The position numbers were made by a program, and so were the translations under genes. The notes beneath the pieces are model-generated. The model did no database searches. It saw only the letters and a program-made list of their open reading frames with translations, and was not told the origin of the DNA. Below, piece after piece: positions 1 through 5,807 of a stretch of DNA of 5,914 nt. The stretch covers positions 1 through 5,914 of the forward strand of contig JAPULF010000242.1 of assembly GCA_027295245.1 (NCBI GenBank). Direction: 5' to 3'. The DNA is from Planctomycetota bacterium (lineage in GTDB: Bacteria > Planctomycetota > Phycisphaerae > UBA1845 > UTPLA1). Within the stretch, counting starts at the first letter, position 1. Every line of letters starts with the position of its first letter.

Positions 1-135
1 GTGGAGACGGGCGTCAATCACTATCCGCGCAAGGCAGGACGGCAAACGGGGGCAAACCCGGCCGTGATCCTGAAGGCGTTTTACGAGTTGTTCAAGTTGC
101 GGCGGCAGATTCGGGATGGACGACAATCTAAATAG
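1..135 (+). CDS. Family 2 glycosyltransferase (DPM1-like), C-terminal end, truncated by window start
   Basis: Frame 1 is open from the first base to the TAG at 133-135 and encodes 44 residues, VETGVNHYPRKAGRQTGANP and onward, ending LFKLRRQIRDGRQSK. The pattern V-x-x-x-x-H-Y-P-R-x-x-G-R-x-T-G-A followed by a short amphipathic L-rich helix is typical of the C-terminal tail of dolichyl-phosphate-mannose-synthase-like GT2 enzymes. Known members move a sugar from a nucleotide donor to polyprenyl phosphate on the cytoplasmic face of the membrane. The catalytic GT-A domain (the DxD motif) lies outside the window, so donor and acceptor cannot be read. The segment ends without C-terminal membrane helices, so a GtrB-like anchored form is unlikely. 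The gene is convergent with the GT-C gene to its right, and a joint role in lipid-linked sugar metabolism is inference. The GTG at position 1 need not be a start codon. Confidence 0.72.
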   Translation: METGVNHYPRKAGRQTGANPAVILKAFYELFKLRRQIRDGRQSK

Positions 136-149
136 AGTCGAGTCGAAGA

Positions 150-170
150 GCGAATCTCGCAATTTTTTTT
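150..170 (+). terminator. Possible weak intrinsic terminator (short hairpin plus T8)
   Basis: A 4-bp stem GCGA/TCGC with a 3-base loop (150-160) is followed by AA and a run of eight T (163-170), 15 bases after the GT2 stop codon. The U tract is excellent but the stem is short, so this could be only part of a terminator or a chance T run. Direction fits the + strand GT2 gene. Confidence 0.3.
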
Positions 171-192
171 GCATGAGGATTAAGCGCGCCGT

Positions 193-232
193 CGAGTTCC
201 GCAGGCCGTGGAACTTGCTGAGTTCTTTTCTT
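193..232 (+). terminator. Candidate intrinsic terminator between the convergent genes
   Basis: The arms CGAGTTCCGC (193-202) and GTGGAACTTG (208-217) form a 10-bp stem with two G-U wobbles and a 5-base loop. The T-rich stretch TTCTTTTCTT (223-232) follows on the + strand. On the - strand the bases beyond the hairpin are not U-rich, so it is better placed as a terminator for the GT2 gene than for the GT-C gene. It lies between two convergent stop codons, the expected place. Confidence 0.45.
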
Positions 233-243
233 GGATCAGGCGG

Positions 244-2268
244 TCAATAGGTCTTTTCCGGGAGGGCGCGGCGTAGGCGGAACAGTTCGTGCCCGGGGCC
301 TAGTCGTTCCCGGCTCAGGAGTATGTCGGGGTTCACGAGGAGTTCGCGGCGGAGCCTGGGCCAGAGGAAACGCATCGTTTCGGGTGGGGGCCAGCCGGGC
401 CAGCCTGCAACGACCCAGGGAAGGGTCCACTCGGTGGGATCGGTTTCGACGATGTAGTCGACCGGGCCTTCTCGATCGATCAGGGCCCGGTGGTGCGGAA
501 GCCGGATCCAGAAGGATTCGAATTCGGCGAGGCGGCACTTTCGGGCCGTCATGAAGCTTAGCATGTGGGCGTCGAGGGGTTCGGCGATGCCGCGGTCGAT
601 GCCGCGCTGCTCGAGGGCTTCGGCGACCGGGCGGAGCGGGTGCTGGGCGCCCAGGGTTTGGTGCATGCCTATCTGGCCGAAGGCGTAGCCCGTGCAGAGG
701 AACAGGACCAGCACCGGGCCGGCGTAGCGGACGCGCGTGCCGACGCACGCAGCGGCGACAAGGCCGGGGATGAATACCCAGATCGGAACCAAGTAGCGGA
801 TCGTGGTGAAGTTCATGGCGCAGCCGCTCATTACGAAGAGGACGAGGGAGACGGCGAGCGCGAGGAACAGCAAGACCGCGGCCGGATGGTTGGCGGGGCG
901 GAGGCGAAAAAGCGCTGCGAGCGGCCCGCTTTGCGAGCGGACCAGCGCGATCGCCGCGACCAGCAGGCCGCCCGCGACGAGCCAGTTGCTCGCGCTCATC
1001 AGGCCGTTCATAGCGATACCCAGCGGGCGGCTTACGTCGCTGTGGCCCATGCCCATCAGGCCGACGAACGGTCGGGGATCGGCTTCGAAGAGTAGCGGCA
1101 GGCCGTGCAAGAGATAGACCAGCGTCTCACCGGCGGTCCAGAGCGGGCGGATACCCATGGGGAGAGAGGGGTCCATTTCGCGGAGGCCCAGCGCGGCCTG
1201 AACGGTGTACAGCAGGGCCGGGGCCGCGCCGAGGATGATCCCGAGCAACATGGCGGCGTTTTGCATCATCAATTCGCGGGCCTGATTGACGAGCGTCGTC
1301 TTTTTGATGATCAAGATGGCGGTGATGCCGAGAATCGCGGCCACGATTGCATACGCCGCCGGCGAGGGGCCCAGGCCAAAGAGCATCGAGCGCCGGACCT
1401 GGCCCATGTCGACCCAAACCGCCCAGACGGCGTTTAGCGCCAGAAAGCCCAGAATCACCGCGACCGGGAGCATTGTTACCCCGAGCTTGTTGCGGGCGGC
1501 GCCCAGGCATCCGCCCAAGCGCGGAGTGGCGTCGAGCATGGCCAGAGGCTTGTTCGACAGGGCGTGAAGGATGATCGGCGCGATGAACAGGATGATCGAC
1601 GGGTTGATCCAGAAACCGGAGCCGACCATCAATCCGAAGAGCAGCCGGTAACGTCGCCGGAGGTCCATTCGGGGAGTGGGCTCGACGAACCACTCGGTAT
1701 AGGCCCAAAGCAGGGCCGCGCCCCAGAGCAGCACCTCGATGTAGCCGCCGCGGGCCGAGACCGACCAGTGCAGGAACATCGGGCTGCACGCCAGCAAGAC
1801 GGCCACCCCGGCCAATCCGCCGCGCCGGCCGAACCAGCGCGTCAGCATCAGGAACTGGAGTCCCACGAAGATTGCGAAGACGCACGTCGGTCCGAAGCGC
1901 AGGGCATCGACGGGGTTGTCGAAGACCGCTGACATGCCCGCGATGATGAACGCCTCTAGCGAGCCCATGTAGCGCTGGCCGTAAAAGTAGATCGGGAGTG
2001 TTTCGCCGGCTGCGATATCGAGGGCCATCACTCCGACGATCGCCTCGTCGGGATTCAGCAGGGTCTCTCCGGTCGCGACGAACGGCAAGCGGACCAGCAC
2101 CGCCGCCAGCACGACGACCGCGGCAATCGCAAGGTCGGCGCGGGCCAGCGGATGCCGTTTCCAGCCATCGACCGGTTTCGGATCCTGGCCGCGCCGTCGA
2201 TGGGTCGAGCGCGTGACGAGGTCGACCGCGTCGCCTTGTGCCACCTTCGGAAATGTAAGCTGCGCCAC
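244..2268 (-). CDS. Polytopic membrane glycosyltransferase, GT-C type (GT39/ArnT-like)
   Basis: This 674-aa protein has a charged, soluble N-terminus (residues 1-43), about a dozen hydrophobic helices between residues 45 and 533, and a soluble C-terminal tail of about 140 residues. The first helix (about 47-65) is followed by an external loop with NPDE (72-75), the place where GT-C enzymes carry the acidic catalytic or metal-binding pair. FYGQRYMGSLEA (95-106) follows, a pattern I associate with uncharacterised prokaryotic GT-C proteins, and RYLVPIW (491-497) resembles the late RYLxP motif of this fold. Known relatives transfer a sugar from a polyprenyl-phosphate donor to lipid, glycan or protein on the outer face of the cytoplasmic membrane. 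Substrate cannot be read here. The start is GTG (2268-2266), chosen because GGGGGA lies 6 bases upstream. The stop is TGA at 246-244. It lies 49 bases downstream of the UbiB-type kinase on the same strand, so an operon is likely. An O-antigen-ligase-like or purely structural membrane protein is a less likely alternative. Confidence 0.8.
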   Translation of the reverse strand: MAQLTFPKVAQGDAVDLVTRSTHRRRGQDPKPVDGWKRHPLARADLAIAAVVVLAAVLVRLPFVATGETLLNPDEAIVGVMALDIAAGETLPIYFYGQRYMGSLEAFIIAGMSAVFDNPVDALRFGPTCVFAIFVGLQFLMLTRWFGRRGGLAGVAVLLACSPMFLHWSVSARGGYIEVLLWGAALLWAYTEWFVEPTPRMDLRRRYRLLFGLMVGSGFWINPSIILFIAPIILHALSNKPLAMLDATPRLGGCLGAARNKLGVTMLPVAVILGFLALNAVWAVWVDMGQVRRSMLFGLGPSPAAYAIVAAILGITAILIIKKTTLVNQARELMMQNAAMLLGIILGAAPALLYTVQAALGLREMDPSLPMGIRPLWTAGETLVYLLHGLPLLFEADPRPFVGLMGMGHSDVSRPLGIAMNGLMSASNWLVAGGLLVAAIALVRSQSGPLAALFRLRPANHPAAVLLFLALAVSLVLFVMSGCAMNFTTIRYLVPIWVFIPGLVAAACVGTRVRYAGPVLVLFLCTGYAFGQIGMHQTLGAQHPLRPVAEALEQRGIDRGIAEPLDAHMLSFMTARKCRLAEFESFWIRLPHHRALIDREGPVDYIVETDPTEWTLPWVVAGWPGWPPPETMRFLWPRLRRELLVNPDILLSRERLGPGHELFRLRRALPEKTY

Positions 2269-2274
2269 CGATTG

Positions 2275-2280
2275 TCCCCC
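2275..2280 (-). promoter_or_regulatory. Ribosome binding site of the GT-C gene
   Basis: On the - strand GGGGGA is separated by CAATCG (6 bases) from the GTG at 2268-2266. This purine block decides the GTG start. An ATG at 2285-2283 is in another frame. Confidence 0.5.
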
Positions 2281-2317
2281 ATGTCCGCCGCAATCCGTGT
2301 CCGATTCTCGTGCGGCC

Positions 2318-4021
2318 CTACGAGAGTTTGCCGCTGCGAAGGATCGCGATCACCAGCCCGATACCCATCATGAATGAAAGGGCGTACCCGACGAATCCGA
2401 GGTATCGAATCTCGAACCCCAGGATTTGGAAATCGCCCTCCAGGCTGAGCACCATCGAGCTGCCCATGATGGTTGCCGCCATCAGGACCGAAAACGCAAG
2501 CCGGTTGCTGGATCGATCCAGTTCGCTAGCCAGATGATCGATGTTTTCGTGCCGAATGTTGATCTGAAACTGGCCGCGTCCCATACCCCGCATCAGATCC
2601 CGGATCATCCGGGGGGCGTCCCGTAATATGTTCAGGATGTGCCACGACGACATGCCCGCCTGACGGAGAAGGCGACGGGGCGAGGCCCGTTCGGCCAACA
2701 GTTTCCGGAGCTTGGGCTGGATCAGCTCCAGGAGGTTGAATTCGGGGTCGAGCTGTTGAATCACTCCCGATACCGCCGCGAGGGACTTCATCATCAGCAC
2801 GAAGTCGCGCGGCAGCGTTACGTCGTTCCTCCGCACCGTCTCGACCAACTCACCGAACAGAGTGCCGATATCGAAACGGCGGACCGGGAGGCCGTAGTAT
2901 TTCTCGTTGAGTTCCTGAAGATCTCGCTTGAGGACCCGCCGATCGGTCTCGCGCCCGATGGCCCCGAGGTCGGCCAGCACGTCAATGACGATATCTGTCT
3001 CACGATTGACCGCGGCCACGATAGCAATGACGAGACGGCCGATCAGTTCTTCGTCCATCCGGGCGACCATGCCGAAGTCCACCAGTGAAAGTCCCTCGGG
3101 CGGTCGTATGAACAGGTTGCCCGGATGCGGATCGGCGTGGAAGAAGCCCAGCTCGAAGAACTGGGCGATGAAACATTCCGCCAGGTTCCTCGCGACGGCG
3201 GGCCGATCGCACGGCTCGCCTTTCTCGTCCAGCACCTCTCGCAGCCGCACACCATCCATGAACTCCAGCGTCAGAACGTTCGGTCCGGTCAGGTCCCATC
3301 GCACCTGCGGCGTGTTGATCTGTGTGTTGTCCTTGAACGCCTCGTAAAATCGGGCCGTCGACGACGCCTCGTTCACGAAGTCCAATTCCCGTCGCGTCGT
3401 CTGGGCAAACTCCTCGACCAGCATTTGGGGGCGGTATGGACGCATTTCCGGAAACAGCGATTCGGCCCGTTCCGCCAGCCATTGCAGCACGTAGATGTCC
3501 AACTGAATGGTCTGTTCGATGCCCGGCCGCTTGATCTTCAAGACCACGTCCTGGCCGTCCGACGTCTTGGCCCGATGTACCTGGGCGATCGAACCGCTGG
3601 CGAACGGTTTGTCGTCGAACGACGCGAAGGCCTCGTCTACGGGCACGTCGATATCGTTTCGAACAATGCGGCGGGCCTGCTCAGACGGAAAGGGGCTGAC
3701 ATCGTCCTGCAGGCGGCCGAGCGATTTCAGGATTTGGGTGGGAAGAATATCCGGACGCGTGGAGGCCATCTGCGCCAGCTTGACGAAGGTGGGGCCGAGT
3801 TCCTCGCAAACGCGGACCAATCGCTCCCCGATGGTCTCGAGCGGATCGGTCTCGGGCTCTTCGGCGGGCCGACCGCGTTTGAGCCATGCGGTTGAGGGGA
3901 GGTAGCGTTGAAACTGTAGGCGGGCCACGAAGTGACTGAACCCGTGTCGCGAAAGGACCTGGGCGATCGCCACCAGTCGGCGGGTCGTTCGCACGGTTTT
4001 GGGCAATGTTACCAGCGACAT
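2318..4021 (-). CDS. AarF/ABC1/UbiB family atypical kinase
   Basis: This 567-aa protein has the full ABC1/UbiB layout. The KxGQ-type helix is at 75-94 (LGPTFVKLAQ then STRPDILP). The A-rich loop that replaces the kinase P-loop is at 139-149 (PFASGSIAQVH). The nucleotide-binding lysine is K162 (VVLKIKRPG), the family ExD motif is ELD at 212-214, the catalytic loop is HADPHPGN at 295-302, and the metal-binding DFG is at 315-317. Two C-terminal membrane helices (about 509-527 and 541-561) give the usual UbiB-like membrane anchor. Characterised members (UbiB, Coq8/COQ8A) are ATPases needed for ubiquinone synthesis and bind isoprenoid lipids; some bacterial members have other or unknown roles. The catalytic set is intact, but KxGQ reads KLAQ (Gly to Ala) and the A-rich loop reads ASGS. 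The ATG at 4021-4019 starts directly at the usual N-terminal region, with AAGG (4034-4031) 9 bases upstream. The stop is TAG at 2320-2318. The GT-C gene follows 49 bases downstream and the exported propeller gene is divergent. Family certainty is high; physiological role is open, so no symbol is given. Confidence 0.93.
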   Translation of the reverse strand: MSLVTLPKTVRTTRRLVAIAQVLSRHGFSHFVARLQFQRYLPSTAWLKRGRPAEEPETDPLETIGERLVRVCEELGPTFVKLAQMASTRPDILPTQILKSLGRLQDDVSPFPSEQARRIVRNDIDVPVDEAFASFDDKPFASGSIAQVHRAKTSDGQDVVLKIKRPGIEQTIQLDIYVLQWLAERAESLFPEMRPYRPQMLVEEFAQTTRRELDFVNEASSTARFYEAFKDNTQINTPQVRWDLTGPNVLTLEFMDGVRLREVLDEKGEPCDRPAVARNLAECFIAQFFELGFFHADPHPGNLFIRPPEGLSLVDFGMVARMDEELIGRLVIAIVAAVNRETDIVIDVLADLGAIGRETDRRVLKRDLQELNEKYYGLPVRRFDIGTLFGELVETVRRNDVTLPRDFVLMMKSLAAVSGVIQQLDPEFNLLELIQPKLRKLLAERASPRRLLRQAGMSSWHILNILRDAPRMIRDLMRGMGRGQFQINIRHENIDHLASELDRSSNRLAFSVLMAATIMGSSMVLSLEGDFQILGFEIRYLGFVGYALSFMMGIGLVIAILRSGKLS

Positions 4022-4044
4022 ATTCGCGTACCTTATGCCCGCTC

Positions 4045-4069
4045 GAGAATCGCGAACAGCGCGGTTCTC
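4045..4069 (-). repeat. Leader hairpin upstream of the UbiB-type kinase gene
   Basis: GAGAATCGCG (4045-4054) and CGCGGTTCTC (4060-4069) pair over 10 positions with one G-T pair and a 5-base loop. The hairpin ends 23 bases before the kinase start codon, just upstream of its weak AAGG Shine-Dalgarno. A second, mutually exclusive 7-bp pairing exists between GCGAACA (4052-4058) and TGTTCGC (4073-4079). A translational or attenuation role is possible but unproven. No U run follows in the - direction. Confidence 0.4.
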
Positions 4070-4110
4070 TTGTGTTCGCTGTCGGCTCTTGCGCGCGGTT
4101 TACTTACCGA

Positions 4111-4125
4111 CAATGGAAAACATTG
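4111..4125. repeat. Small inverted repeat CAATG-GAAAA-CATTG
   Basis: A perfect 5-bp inverted repeat with an AT-rich 5-base centre sits 90 to 104 bases before the kinase start. It has the size of a regulator half-site pair, but the arms are short enough to arise by chance. Confidence 0.25.
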
Positions 4126-4171
4126 CGCGCCGGCCTCGGCACCCACAAGGGGTGATGCTACCGTCCAACGC

Positions 4172-4195
4172 TTCGGACGTTATCGAACGTCCGAA
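4172..4195. repeat. Perfect 10+10 inverted repeat in the divergent intergenic region
   Basis: TTCGGACGTT (4172-4181) and AACGTCCGAA (4186-4195) are exact reverse complements around the 4-base centre ATCG. Neither side is followed by a T run, so an intrinsic terminator is unlikely. Position between two divergent genes suggests an operator for a dimeric regulator or an RNA hairpin in a leader. I do not recognise the motif as that of a named regulator. Confidence 0.6.
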
Positions 4196-4247
4196 TAGTC
4201 GCGTCACGATTCGTACAACTGATACATCGAGCCTCCATAGCCGGGTA

Positions 4248-4276
4248 TTGACCTTGCGGACGCGAACTATTATCGA
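4248..4276 (+). promoter_or_regulatory. Weak sigma70-like promoter candidate for the propeller gene
   Basis: TTGACC (4248-4253) resembles a -35 box. TATTAT (4268-4273) resembles a -10 box but gives a spacer of only 14 bases. With a 17-base spacer the -10 would be the poorer TATCGA (4271-4276). It lies about 200 bases before the ATG at 4473. Alternative promoters nearer the gene cannot be excluded. Confidence 0.22.
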
Positions 4277-4282
4277 CGCAGA

Positions 4283-4292
4283 CAGGCGCCTG
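4283..4292. repeat. Perfect 10-base palindrome CAGGCGCCTG
   Basis: This self-complementary 10-mer lies just downstream of the -10-like sequence at 4268-4276, where a transcription start would fall. That position would suit an operator. In GC-rich DNA a 10-mer palindrome is not rare, so the support is modest. Confidence 0.25.
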
Positions 4293-4461
4293 ACGAGGGC
4301 TTGGCCGCGTAACGGGGCGGCCCGGAATCGCTGGGAGACCGATAACTGTGAAACAAAGAAGTGTTGCGGGCTTGCCAACTCTCCGTTGTTGCCGGAATAT
4401 ACCACGCTCTTCGCACGCTTAACCCATGCGATGGATACGTTGCGACCGGATCGGGCTCACA

Positions 4462-4467
4462 AGAGGA
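4462..4467 (+). promoter_or_regulatory. Ribosome binding site of the propeller gene
   Basis: AGAGGA is separated by TAGAC (5 bases) from the ATG at 4473. It selects this ATG over in-frame upstream ATGs such as 3999, which lies inside the divergent kinase gene. The choice also puts a signal peptide at the very N-terminus. Confidence 0.6.
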
Positions 4468-4472
4468 TAGAC

Positions 4473-5762
4473 ATGCGAACGTTCAATCGACGATCCCAAC
4501 GCGTCATTCCGGCCGGTTTGGTCGTGTCGGCGATTCTGGTCATCTGTTTGTCGGGCGTCGGCTGCACCGGGCCGGCCAGCGGCGTCTTCGGAATCCTGAC
4601 CAGCGTCGTCCAGCTCATTCTGGATCTTCCGAACCCAATCGACGTCGAGTTCCAGGCTGATCCCGAGCCGACCGCCGCGGTAGGACTGATCACCGATCGC
4701 CTTCTCGGCCGTAATATCGCCCCGCGCCACATTTTCAGTTTCGACGCGGAAGTTTCGGCGGGCGTCTTGGGACCTGACGGTAGTATATATTATGCTACGC
4801 GCACGACCGGCCGCGTGATGTCGGTTCATCCCGAGACGCTGGTCACCGGCGACGCGATGGTTGATCTGGCCGTCAACGCGTCGGGGCAGCGCGGCCTCAA
4901 GGGTATCTGCTTTTCGCTCGACGGGACGACCCTTTTCGTTACCTACACCGCCAGCACCACCGGGGCGGATTCCACCACGGAGAGCGAAGGCCTGGAAAAC
5001 CGCGTCTCGTCGTTTCCGTTCGCAGGCGGGGTCGTGACCGGCGGAGAAACCATTCTGGTTACCGGCAGGGTCCGTGACCTGCTTGCCAGCGACATCAATA
5101 CGATCGGCAAGTGCAAGATCGGAACCGATGGCAACCTTTATTACGCCCACGGCGACCTGGACTCTCGATTGTTGGCCCAGAACCCCGCGCCGACCGAGAC
5201 CGCCGGAAGGGTCCACCGACTGGCGCTTGACGGGTCGGTCCCCGGCGACAACCCCACCGCGGGAAGTTCGACATTCTGTCTGGGGCTGCGACATCCCGTG
5301 AATTTCACGTTCGATTCGCTGACGGGCGCCCTCTGGATTCTGGACGAGGGCAACCTCATCAGCGATGAGTTGAATCTCGGCGAGGCCGGCGTCAACTACG
5401 GCTGGCCGCTCATCCAGGGTCTCAACAACACCGAAGCGGAGGTGGTCGCCTCCACGATTACGATCGGCTTGTATCGGAATCCCACCATCGATTTCGGGGC
5501 GACCACGGTCGACCCGTCCGCCGTCCTGGTCTTGCGGAACAGCCCTTACGGCACCGATCTGGAAGGCGACGTCCTCATCGCCCAAACGACGGGCCAGTCG
5601 CAAGTGGTCCTTTGGTCGCTGGACGCCGATCCATTCATTTTTCGCACGCCGCTGTTTCTAACCGCCCTGGAGTCCGGGCCGATCGTCGAGATGGTCACCG
5701 GCCCCAACGGATTCGTATTCATCTTGACGGCGATACACCTCTACCGCGTCGATCCGGCGTGA
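4473..5762 (+). CDS. Exported glucose/sorbosone dehydrogenase-like beta-propeller (probable lipoprotein), degenerate active site
   Basis: The protein has 429 residues. A signal sequence begins with the basic stretch RRSQR (6-10) and continues with a hydrophobic core (11-29) ending in SGVGC (27-31). This satisfies a loose lipobox with C31 as the lipidated cysteine, although Gly rather than Leu sits at -3. The mature part follows the GSDH six-bladed propeller: GQRGLKGICFSLDGTTLFVTYT without its GLKG start split (138-159), GTDGNLYYAHGD (217-228), GRVHRLALDG (245-254), GLRHP (271-275), DELNLGEAGVNYGWP (298-312) and a final blade with GPNGFVFIL (410-418). Family enzymes oxidise sugars with PQQ and calcium in the periplasm. 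Here the family's HNGG motif before the GPDG strand is replaced by INTIGK (208-213), so the catalytic histidine appears missing, and I see no clear C-terminal PQQ-contacting arginine pair. A binding or altered-chemistry role is therefore plausible. Length is near that of family members. The membrane-protein gene at 5808 follows after 45 bases, so cotranscription is possible. Confidence 0.82.
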   Translation: MRTFNRRSQRVIPAGLVVSAILVICLSGVGCTGPASGVFGILTSVVQLILDLPNPIDVEFQADPEPTAAVGLITDRLLGRNIAPRHIFSFDAEVSAGVLGPDGSIYYATRTTGRVMSVHPETLVTGDAMVDLAVNASGQRGLKGICFSLDGTTLFVTYTASTTGADSTTESEGLENRVSSFPFAGGVVTGGETILVTGRVRDLLASDINTIGKCKIGTDGNLYYAHGDLDSRLLAQNPAPTETAGRVHRLALDGSVPGDNPTAGSSTFCLGLRHPVNFTFDSLTGALWILDEGNLISDELNLGEAGVNYGWPLIQGLNNTEAEVVASTITIGLYRNPTIDFGATTVDPSAVLVLRNSPYGTDLEGDVLIAQTTGQSQVVLWSLDADPFIFRTPLFLTALESGPIVEMVTGPNGFVFILTAIHLYRVDPA

Positions 5763-5807
5763 CGAGCTTGGCGCGCCGCGAACCCGCGGTGAGATTCTAT
5801 CGCTGAG

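Larger units (their letters stand above)
4022..4472. promoter_or_regulatory. Divergent intergenic region with several inverted repeats
   Basis: These 451 bases separate the start codons of the UbiB-type kinase (- strand) and the propeller protein (+ strand), so both promoters must lie here or nearby. The + frame of the propeller gene happens to stay open across the whole region, but the translation has no domain character and is rich in scattered R and T. The region holds inverted repeats at 4045-4069, 4111-4125, 4172-4195, 4283-4292 (palindrome) and 4303-4322 (GGCCGC/GCGGCC with an 8-base loop), all described here or below. I saw no tRNA-like fold and no recognisable riboswitch. Confidence 0.6.

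Noticed and set aside
1127..2293. A 388-codon open frame on the - strand, out of frame with the GT-C gene
   Set aside because: The translation is dominated by R, P, G and A, typical of a frame-shifted shadow of GC-rich DNA. The overlapping GT-C frame has clear membrane helices and motifs.
2306..2325. Inverted repeat TCTCGT/ACGAGA around the kinase stop codon as a terminator between kinase and GT-C genes
   Set aside because: The stem is only 6 bp, overlaps the stop codon and is not followed by a U run on the - strand. It does not argue against cotranscription.
3125..3895. A 256-codon open frame on the + strand opposite the kinase gene
   Set aside because: It is antisense to a gene with every ABC1/UbiB motif intact, and its translation shows no recognisable domain.
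3999..4472. Upstream in-frame extension of the propeller gene to an ATG at 3999
   Set aside because: It would overlap the start of the divergent kinase gene and bury the signal peptide in the middle of the protein. AGAGGA at 4462-4467 supports the ATG at 4473.
4419..5603. A 394-codon open frame on the - strand opposite the propeller gene
   Set aside because: It has no domain character, is rich in R, D and G, and lies antisense to a gene with recognisable GSDH motifs, a signal peptide and a good ribosome binding site. It is a GC-rich coding shadow.
5776..5789. CCGCG/CGCGG inverted repeat after the propeller gene as a terminator
   Set aside because: A 5-bp GC stem without a T run is expected by chance in this base composition, and the downstream gene begins 18 bases later on the same strand.
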